Origin: a bacterium
Lineage (GTDB): Bacteria; Vulcanimicrobiota; Vulcanimicrobiia; Vulcanimicrobiales; Vulcanimicrobiaceae
Reading direction: 5' to 3'
Assembly: GCA_021807065.1 (NCBI GenBank)
Contig: JAKAPO010000039.1
Span: 1 to 12,237, forward strand
DNA length: 12,237 nucleotides
Part shown: in pieces, positions 8,016-12,237 of the stretch
Layout of the letters: each line of letters begins with the position of its first letter
Position numbering within the stretch: the first letter of the stretch is position 1
Program-made: the position numbers and the translations under genes
The notes under the pieces: generated by a model
The model's database searches: none
What the model saw: the letters and a program-made list of their open reading frames with translations, nothing else
What the model was told of the DNA's origin: nothing

Positions 8016-8614
8016 GCGCACGCCGTCTCGACTTCTGGTTCGACTTCGCAAGCACGTACTCGTACGTCGGCGCGATGCAGATCGAGTCTCTCTGTGCGGA
8101 GGCCGGAGTTCCGCTGCGATGGAGGGCATTCGTTCTCGGTCCCATCTTCAAACTGCAAGGTTGGGAGACATCGCCGTTCAACGTGAATCCGTTGCGCGGC
8201 GCGTACATGTGGCGTGATCTCGCGCGGCTCACCGCCAAGCTCGCAATCCCGTGGCGCAAGCCCTCGATCTTTCCGCGCAACTCCGTCCTGGCGGGCCGCG
8301 TCGCTGCGGCGCACGCGGATGCACCGTGGTTGGCCGATTTCATCCGCGCCGTCTTCGTCGCCAACTTTGGACAGGATCGAGAGATTGGCGAGGAACGGGT
8401 AGTGCGCGATCTGATCGCCCAAGTTGGGAAGAACGCCGATGAGGTCCTCGCCGTGGCGACGGATCCGCAACATTCGCCGGCTCTTCGCAAGAATACCGAA
8501 GAGGCGATTCGACTCGGCATCTTCGGTGCGCCAAACTGCGTGGTCGGCGGCGAGCTCTTCTGGGGAGAAGAAGCGATGGAGGACGCAATTTCCTGGGCGC
8601 GCATGACGCGCTGA
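8012..8614 (+). CDS. 2-hydroxychromene-2-carboxylate isomerase / DsbA-family (GST kappa-like) oxidoreductase
   Basis: The start is GTG at 8012, overlapping the upstream TGA as GTGA, which is typical of translational coupling. A much longer open frame extends upstream only as a shadow of the sensor gene. The product is 200 residues, the usual family length. It begins with a thioredoxin-like strand and FDFASTYSY, where S14 corresponds to the glutathione-activating serine of HCCA isomerases and kappa GSTs. There is no CxxC, so it is not a disulfide oxidoreductase. The helical insert follows, and the C-terminus carries the hallmark LGIFGAPNCVVGGELFWGEEAMEDAI with the cis-proline loop. HCCA isomerase acts in naphthalene-type degradation, but many genomes carry homologues of unknown substrate. 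No aromatic-degradation genes are present nearby, so the substrate is open. It is cytosolic. Confidence 0.9.
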   Translation: MSARRLDFWFDFASTYSYVGAMQIESLCAEAGVPLRWRAFVLGPIFKLQGWETSPFNVNPLRGAYMWRDLARLTAKLAIPWRKPSIFPRNSVLAGRVAAAHADAPWLADFIRAVFVANFGQDREIGEERVVRDLIAQVGKNADEVLAVATDPQHSPALRKNTEEAIRLGIFGAPNCVVGGELFWGEEAMEDAISWARMTR

Positions 8615-8618
8615 TCGC

Positions 8619-8649
8619 TTGCTATAGCGCGCCGGCGGCGTGATATAGT
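8619..8649 (+). promoter_or_regulatory. candidate extended -10 promoter before the Uma2 remnant
   Basis: TATAGT at 8644-8649 is preceded by TG and one base (8641-8643), the extended -10 pattern. TTGCTA at 8619-8624 is a poor -35 at 19-nt spacing. CTATA at 8622-8626 and TATAG at 8644-8648 form a short inverted repeat, which could be an operator or chance. The expected transcript start is about 8656, only 9 nt before the ATG at 8665. Confidence 0.4.
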
Positions 8650-8664
8650 AGCCATGAAGGAAGC

Positions 8665-9191
8665 ATGGCTGTTACCTATTACTCCGACCCGGAGTACTTC
8701 GAGCGCCTCGACGTGTGGAGTATCCGAAGGTGAGCCCGAAGCGCAAACATTCGATGGTTCAGAGCGCATTTGACCGCCTGCTACACAAGCTGGCTCCGGC
8801 TGGTGCCGGCTACATCGGTCCCGAATGGAAGTTCCGGATCGGCAGGGCGGACGGCAGCGACTCGGCGTTTCTTCCGGATGTCGCGTATATCGCCAAGGAT
8901 CGCATCCGAGCGCTTCCTGAAAACCAACGAGAAGAATCTCTGTTTGCTCCCGACATCGCCGTAGAGGTGCGCTCACCCGGCGAGCGCGTCTGGCTGCGGG
9001 ACGCCAAGATCGTCAGGTACTGAGCGACAGGTGCGAGACTCGTCCTCGACGTCGATCCGGTGAAGCGCGAGATCCACGCGCATGACGCGACGGGCTCGGC
9101 AACGCTACGAAGCGGGGAGCGTTTCGCAAGCGGCGACTTTCCGCGGCTCGCATTCGACATCGACGAAGTCTTCGTGGACTTGGACGATTGA
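8665..9191 (+). pseudogene. Uma2-family (DUF820) endonuclease-like gene, broken by a frameshift and an in-frame stop
   Basis: The ATG at 8665, with AAGGAAG directly upstream, opens MAVTYYSDPEYFERLD and then runs into a TGA after 22 codons. Adding one G near 8713 restores LDGVEYPKVSPKRKHS, the usual Uma2 entry, in the frame starting at 8715. That frame carries LPDVAYI (Asp at 8878-8880), AVEVRSPGER (Glu at 8964-8966) and DAKIVRY (Lys at 9006-9008). These are the PD-(D/E)xK-like catalytic set. It then hits TGA at 9021-9023. The same frame continues directly as ATGARLVLDVDP and on to a natural TGA at 9189-9191, so one stop replaces a sense codon (probably Leu or Ser). Uma2 proteins are abundant, often in many copies, and their role is poorly known. 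The catalytic core could still be made from an internal start (for example GTG at 8715). The 3' end overlaps the possible truA start. Confidence 0.85.
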
Positions 9192-9978
9192 CGCTCTAAG
9201 CGACAGGCGAATCCGCATCACCGTCGAGTACGACGGGACGCAGTTCCATGGCTTTCAACGCCAACCGTCGGTGCGTACGGTGGCGGGTGTTCTCGAAGCG
9301 GCGCTACACGAAATCTTCGGAGAGCGTATCGCGATAACCGCCGCGGGTCGCACCGACGCCGGCGTCCACGCGACCGGTCAGGTCATTTCATTCTTGCCGT
9401 CGCACGCCTTTCCGCTCGATCGTTTGGCGCTCGCACTCAACCGCATCTTGCCGCGCGACGTGTCGGTGCGCGACACCGCGGAGATGCCCGGCGATTTCTC
9501 CGCACGGTTCTCGGCGGTTTCCCGAACGTATGTCTACGCGATCCTCAACCGTCGCGACCCGTCGGCATTGCTCGGGAGGTATGCGTGGCACGTCTACAAA
9601 CCGCTCGACGTCGAGGCGATGCGCGCCGCCGCGGCGCATCTGATCGGCGAGCACGATTTCCGGTCGTTTTGCGCGTTGCCTGAGAGCGGAGGAACGAACC
9701 GCACGGTGCTGGGGCTGAAGATCGACCGCCACGGCGAGATACTTCGCCTTGAGATCGGCGCCGGCGGCTTCCTGCATCATATGGTAAGGGCGATCGTTGG
9801 AACGCTCGTCGAGTGCGCAGGGGGCAGACGTGATCCTGAGTCAGTTCCGGCCATCCTCGCCGCCCGCGACCGCGCCGCTGCCGGCGTCAACGCTCCGCCC
9901 CACGGTCTCTATCTCGCGGGAGTGCGTTATCCTGACGGCTACGACTCGCTACGCGAACCGTGGCTCTTCGCCCAATAA
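9082..9978 (+). CDS. truA: tRNA pseudouridine(38-40) synthase TruA; true start uncertain
   Basis: TruA converts uridines 38-40 in the anticodon arm of many tRNAs to pseudouridine. With the ATG at 9082 the product is 298 residues, but the conserved protein begins only at about residue 44 (RIRITVEYDGTQFHGFQRQ). The catalytic aspartate is D92 in GRTDAGVHA. Other landmarks are SVSRTYVYAI-like FSAVSRTYVYAI, EHDFRSFCA, GFLHHMVRAIVG and the C-terminal PPHGLYLAGV. No ATG, GTG or TTG occurs in frame between 9082 and the conserved start. The alternatives are the ATG at 9082, with a weak GAGAT upstream and an N-terminal extension overlapping the Uma2 remnant, or a rare start such as ATT at 9187, which overlaps the Uma2 TGA. 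The neighbours rplM and rpsI are the usual company of truA. The function is firm; the start is not. Confidence 0.93.
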   Translation: MTRRARQRYEAGSVSQAATFRGSHSTSTKSSWTWTIDALSDRRIRITVEYDGTQFHGFQRQPSVRTVAGVLEAALHEIFGERIAITAAGRTDAGVHATGQVISFLPSHAFPLDRLALALNRILPRDVSVRDTAEMPGDFSARFSAVSRTYVYAILNRRDPSALLGRYAWHVYKPLDVEAMRAAAAHLIGEHDFRSFCALPESGGTNRTVLGLKIDRHGEILRLEIGAGGFLHHMVRAIVGTLVECAGGRRDPESVPAILAARDRAAAGVNAPPHGLYLAGVRYPDGYDSLREPWLFAQ

Positions 9979-9982
9979 AGGA

Positions 9983-10002
9983 GGTGCCTCTTGCGAGGCG
10001 CC
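9983..10002 (+). terminator. GC-rich hairpin after truA, possible terminator or attenuator
   Basis: GGTGCCTC (9983-9990) and GAGGCGCC (9995-10002) pair over 8 bp (one G-U) around a TTGC loop, 4 nt after the truA stop. There is no U-tract; the sequence after it is CCTCATG. It may therefore be a weak or factor-assisted terminator, or an mRNA 3' end protector. The 5' arm overlaps a perfect anti-16S match, AAAGGAGGT (9977-9985), which the hairpin would hide. Confidence 0.4.
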
Positions 10003-10192
10003 CCTCATGCTCGGCGCCCGAGCGGTCCTCTGAGACAGAGATCTACTGTAACCGGCGAGGCGATGTGGTTTCGAGTAGGCCCTCTAGGATATGCTAAGCG
10101 TCTATCCCGCCCGGCAATCCGCAAGGTTCTCCGGGCTTATTTTCTTGTGGAATGGGATCTCGGGCTTGTCCTCGACGCCCGGAACCGCGGAG

Positions 10193-10210
10193 CGGCGGCT
10201 TGGAACGCCG
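10193..10210 (+). repeat. hairpin with GCTTGGAA loop, copy 1 (intergenic)
   Basis: The stem CGGCG/CGCCG encloses the 8-nt loop GCTTGGAA (10198-10205). The surrounding 28 nt (10185-10212) match 10438-10465 inside rplM without gaps at 25 positions. Two of the three differences form one stem pair, G10194-C10209 here and A10447-T10462 there. Confidence 0.6.
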
Positions 10211-10251
10211 GCACATTCTGGGATTATGGCTGTGACCGGCTCCGCCATAAG

Positions 10252-10275
10252 CCCGTGGCATGACTGCCATTAGCG
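10252..10275 (+). repeat. 24-nt imperfect direct repeat, copy 1
   Basis: This copy matches 10323-10346 at 19 of 24 positions without gaps; all five differences are transitions. Both copies keep a GGCA-N4-TGCC hairpin. The weaker match extends upstream to 10242. This copy has TTAGCG where the other has the -35 box TTGACG. Confidence 0.55.
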
Positions 10276-10322
10276 ACTGTGATGGGCTTCCCTCGACAGG
10301 CTGGGGATGACATCGCGATAGA

Positions 10323-10346
10323 CCCGCGGCACGATTGCCATTGACG
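10323..10346 (+). repeat. 24-nt imperfect direct repeat, copy 2 (contains the rplM -35 box)
   Basis: This is the partner of 10252-10275, 71 nt downstream. Its last six bases are the -35 hexamer TTGACG of the rplM promoter. The hairpin GGCA-CGAT-TGCC (10328-10339) lies just upstream of the hexamer. Confidence 0.55.
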
Positions 10347-10370
10347 TGGCGGTGCCTTCCCGGCTAGAAT
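10341..10370 (+). promoter_or_regulatory. strong sigma70-type promoter for rplM-rpsI
   Basis: TTGACG (10341-10346, 5 of 6 consensus) and TAGAAT (10365-10370, 5 of 6) are separated by 18 nt. The expected start of transcription is about 10377, only about 3 nt before the rplM GTG at 10380. No Shine-Dalgarno is seen before that GTG. The two facts agree with leaderless translation. Confidence 0.7.
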
Positions 10371-10379
10371 CCTCGGGTT

Positions 10380-10820
10380 GTGCGGACCTACCAGCAGAAG
10401 ACCGCCCAGACCAGGCACGATTGGTATATCGTCGATGCCGCGGGGCAGCGGCTTGGAACGCTGGCGGTCCATATCGCGAGAGCCCTGAGTGGCCGGCACA
10501 AACCCACCTGGACGCCCCACATCGACGACGGCGATCACGTTGTGGTGATCAACGCCGCGCAGGTGGAACTGGGCGGGAAGAAGTGGGACGAGAAGCTCTA
10601 CCGTCGCCACAGCGGCTTTCCCGGAGGGCTGCGCACTCGCACCGCGCGCGAGCTTCATAGCAAGCATCCCGAACGGATCATCGAACAGGCGGTGCGCGGA
10701 ATGCTGCCGACCAATCGAATGCGTGCCGAGCAGATGCGCAGGCTGAAGGTGTATGCAGGCTCGCAGCACCCGCACGAAGCGCAGCAACCTCAACCGCTAT
10801 CGAAGGTCCCCACGCATTGA
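10380..10820 (+). CDS. rplM: 50S ribosomal protein L13
   Basis: L13 is an early-assembly protein of the large subunit that binds 23S rRNA. The product is 146 residues, the usual length plus a short tail. Family landmarks in order are KTAQTRHDWYIVDAAGQRLGTLA near the N-terminus, IARALSGRHKPTWTPHIDDGDHVVVINA, KKWDEKLYRRHSGFPGGLR, and ERIIEQAVRGMLPTNRMRAEQMRRLKVYAG. The start is GTG at 10380, because the conserved protein begins immediately after it. No ribosome binding site is present, and a promoter -10 box ends 9 nt upstream. A Gln/His/Pro-rich tail (residues about 130-146) is less conserved. Its TGA overlaps the rpsI TTG by 4 nt, so the pair is coupled. In E. coli L13 represses its own rplM-rpsI mRNA; whether that happens here is not known. 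Confidence 0.97.
   Translation: MRTYQQKTAQTRHDWYIVDAAGQRLGTLAVHIARALSGRHKPTWTPHIDDGDHVVVINAAQVELGGKKWDEKLYRRHSGFPGGLRTRTARELHSKHPERIIEQAVRGMLPTNRMRAEQMRRLKVYAGSQHPHEAQQPQPLSKVPTH
10446..10463 (+). repeat. hairpin with GCTTGGAA loop, copy 2 (inside rplM)
   Basis: The stem CAGCG/CGCTG encloses the same 8-nt loop GCTTGGAA (10451-10458) as the intergenic copy at 10193-10210. It falls on codons for the conserved QRLGTLA segment of L13, about 66 nt after the start codon, so protein constraint alone could explain this copy. Confidence 0.55.
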
Positions 10821-11212
10821 ACTCCGCTGACGTATCGCAGGCGACCGGCCGTCGCAAGCGCGCGATCGCGCGCGTCAAGCTCACGCTCGGTCAGGGCGTG
10901 ATCACGATCAATAAGAAACCCATTGAACAGTACTTTCCACGTCCGCAGTTGCAGCAGATCGTGCGGCAGCCGCTGGAGGCGACGGAGAGCCTGACGAGAT
11001 TCGACGTCGAGATACGAACGGAGGGTGGCGGCATCGCGGGCCAGGCCGGTGCGGTGAGACACGGCATCGCGCGCGCGCTTCTGGAACTCGACGAGTCGTT
11101 GAAAGAGACGCTGCGTAAGAACGGCTTCCTCACCCGCGATTCGCGCGAAAAGGAGTCGAAGAAGTACGGCCGCAAGCGCGCGCGCAAACGCTTCCAGTAC
11201 AGCAAGCGCTAA
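10817..11212 (+). CDS. rpsI: 30S ribosomal protein S9
   Basis: S9 is a small-subunit protein whose C-terminal tail reaches the P-site tRNA. The product is 131 residues from a TTG start that overlaps the rplM stop as TTGA. GAAGG at 10802-10806 could act as ribosome site. Motifs are ATGRRKRAIARVKL at the N-terminus, GVITINKKPIEQYFPRPQLQ, the loop TEGGGIAGQAGAVRHGIARAL, LRKNGFLTRDSREKESKKYGRKRARKRFQYSKR at the end with the invariant SKR. Everything expected is present. The TTG start and coupling suggest its output follows that of L13. The 3' end overlaps the open frame of the DUF3810 gene. Confidence 0.97.
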   Translation: MNSADVSQATGRRKRAIARVKLTLGQGVITINKKPIEQYFPRPQLQQIVRQPLEATESLTRFDVEIRTEGGGIAGQAGAVRHGIARALLELDESLKETLRKNGFLTRDSREKESKKYGRKRARKRFQYSKR

Positions 11213-11219
11213 GCATTAT

Positions 11220-12237
11220 CTCTCGCTAGGACTACGCATCGCCGCGATCGCGCTCGGAGCGATCGTTCTCGTCGTTCACCCAAGCAGCGCCTGGATCGAG
11301 CGAGCGTACGTCAACGGATTCTACGCGCGGTGGGAGCCGCTGGTTACAGCGATCGGCGGAATCTTTCCGTTTTCGCTTGGGGATCTCGCCGTGCTGCTCG
11401 GGATGGGGCTCGTCGCGTGGCGCATCGTGGTTCGCGTTCGCGAACGCCGCGGCGGTGCATGGCGCAGCGCTGGGCTAGCGATTTTCGATCTTGCCGTCGT
11501 TCTTGCCCTGTATGCGGTCTGGTTCCAGATCGGTTGGGGATGGAACTACGATCGCGCGCCGATTCAAACGCGCCTGGAGTATAATGCCGCGCGCATCACG
11601 TCGCCATCGATGGTGGCATTGCGTAAACGCGCGATCGCAATGTTGAACGCGCTGGCGCCCGCCGCGCACGCTCGCTCGGCACAGCCATTGGATCTCGTCT
11701 CACTACGTGCGGATTGGCTGCCGGCCGTCGAACGCGGCGGGGATTCGTGGGTGCCGCGCGCGGTTGCGCCGACGTTCACGCTCGCCGGTCCGTTCATGGA
11801 TCTGAACGGTACCGCCGGGTTCATCAACCCGCTGGCATTGACGGTGCAAGTGGCTCCGGACCTCCTATGGTTCGAACGCCCCTTCGACATCGCGCACGAA
11901 TGGAGCCACCTTGCCGGATATGCGCGGGAAGACGAGGCGAACTACCTCGCAACCGTGACCTGCCTGCGTTCGCACGACCCGGTCGTGCGGTACTCCGGGT
12001 GGATGGAGCTCTTCTTAGTGCTGCCGCGGCTGGCAAAGTATCCGCGCTCGATGTTCACGCCGCTCGTCTGGAGCGATTTCGCCGCGATCCGTGCGCGTGA
12101 CGCGCGACACGTGAACCTCGCATTTGCCCGGTTATCGTGGGGAACCTATAACGCCTATCTCAGGAGCAACCGCATCGCTTCGGGAATTGCCAACTACGGC
12201 GAGGTAACGCGGCTCATGCTTGCGATCCCGCTGGACA
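11220..12237 (+). CDS. DUF3810-family membrane protein with HExxH zinc-peptidase motif (3' end outside window, start uncertain)
   Basis: The frame (codons at positions divisible by three) is open from 11103 to the window end. The conserved protein begins at about 11226 with a membrane helix (LRIAAIALGAIVLVV), then WIERAYVNGFYARWEPLV and FPFSLGDLAVLLGMGLV, a second helix. A third helix lies near 11480-11530, followed by GWGWNYDR. The soluble part holds GFINPLALTVQVAPDLLWFERPF and then HEWSH (11895-11909), with EDEANYLA after it supplying a likely third zinc ligand. This order matches DUF3810, a family of putative membrane metallopeptidases. No ATG, GTG or TTG is in frame before the first helix; the first lies inside the second helix. 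I placed the start just after the rpsI stop for convenience, not from a start codon. The end is cut by the window. Confidence 0.85.

Larger units (their letters stand above)
10100..10323 (+). ncRNA. candidate structured RNA upstream of rplM (unknown class)
   Basis: The following pairings are visible. P1 is GTCTATC 10100-10106 with GATAGAC 10317-10323 (7 bp). P2 is 10109-10114 with 10131-10136 (6 bp), tipped by CC-GCAA-GG, a GNRA tetraloop. P3 is CGGGC 10161-10165 with 10177-10181. P4 is CGGCG 10193-10197 with 10206-10210. P5 is TTATGGC 10224-10230 with GCCATAA 10244-10250 (7 bp). P6 is 10255-10260 with 10265-10270. P7 is GTGATG 10279-10284 with 10311-10316, with an inner 10289-10292/10304-10307 helix. 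P7 ends directly beside P1, allowing stacking. CGGGCTTAT 10132-10140 can instead pair with ATAAGCCCG 10247-10255, excluding P2 and P5, so a two-state switch is possible. No promoter is obvious upstream. It could be a ribosomal protein leader, a 6S-like RNA or an independent small RNA. The strand is assumed from the neighbours. Confidence 0.45.
9979..10379 (+). other. 401-nt non-coding gap between truA and rplM, rich in RNA-type helices
   Basis: No convincing protein gene is present. The gap holds a hairpin straight after truA (9983-10002) and a cluster of perfectly paired helices (10100-10323). It also holds two imperfect copies of a 24-nt repeat 71 nt apart and a strong promoter (10341-10370) pointing at rplM. 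A 90-codon open frame from TTG 9991 to 10263 is discussed among the rejected items. No tRNA, SRP RNA, tmRNA or RNase P RNA signature was recognised. Confidence 0.7.

Noticed and set aside
7552..8976. 474-codon open frame on the minus strand
   Set aside because: It covers the end of the sensor gene, the isomerase and the Uma2 remnant in antisense. Its product is low-complexity Arg/Ser-rich with no domain.
9991..10263. 90-codon open frame from a TTG with a perfect ribosome binding site
   Set aside because: The product has no recognisable motif, overlaps the paired RNA helices, and the start lies in a hairpin. It is kept as a finding but not annotated as a gene.
10041..10323. RNase P RNA, SRP RNA, tmRNA, 6S RNA or a known riboswitch
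   Set aside because: I looked for the conserved cores I know of RNase P RNA, SRP RNA, tmRNA and the TPP and cobalamin riboswitches and found none. A 6S-like RNA cannot be excluded, because its sequence is poorly conserved.
11330..12100. Two plus-strand frames (11330-11584 and 11714-12100) within the DUF3810 gene
   Set aside because: They are out of frame with the HEWSH-bearing DUF3810 protein and their products are Arg-rich shadows.
1..12237. CRISPR arrays, insertion sequences, tRNA genes, attachment sites
   Set aside because: No regular short repeats with spacers, no transposase motifs or terminal inverted repeats, and no tRNA cloverleaf with a T-loop were seen.

Overview
The window is GC-rich bacterial DNA. 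Every gene I can support lies on the + strand. It is probably from an uncultured, didermic or otherwise envelope-rich bacterium. The mix of secreted proteins, a poly-glycine lipoprotein, PDZ proteins, a Uma2 nuclease and a DUF3810 membrane protein reminds me of Candidatus Eremiobacterota (WPS-2), but nothing here proves that placement.

Positions 1-6084 read as an envelope and accessory run. It opens with the 3' end of a CPBP intramembrane protease. Next come two small exported proteins of unknown function, a dimeric alpha/beta-barrel (ABM-like) protein, and a large exported retropepsin-like protease ending in a PDZ domain. After a 107-nt gap come a glycosidase-like lipoprotein and an exported NTF2-like protein. 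Spacing is tight and several starts have good ribosome binding sites, so these probably form two or three transcription units.

Positions 6240-8614 hold a PDZ-7TM-GAF membrane protein with no output domain. It overlaps by 4 nt a 2-hydroxychromene-2-carboxylate isomerase-like (DsbA/GST-kappa fold) gene. A Uma2-family gene follows (8665-9191) and is broken by one frameshift and one in-frame stop.

Positions 9082-12237 hold the conserved truA - rplM - rpsI block, followed by a DUF3810 membrane metallopeptidase-like gene cut by the window end. Between truA and rplM are 401 nt with no recognisable gene. This gap is dense with perfectly paired helices, including a 7-bp closing helix, a GCAA-capped hairpin and mutually exclusive pairings. 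It also contains a hairpin that recurs, with a compensatory base-pair change, inside the start of rplM. A strong promoter ends 9 nt before the rplM GTG, so rplM is probably leaderless or nearly so. This gap is the most likely site of something undescribed.

Two genes, truA and the DUF3810 gene, have no ATG, GTG or TTG near the start of their conserved domains. Together with the broken Uma2 gene this means either local decay, unusual initiation, or base errors in the assembly.
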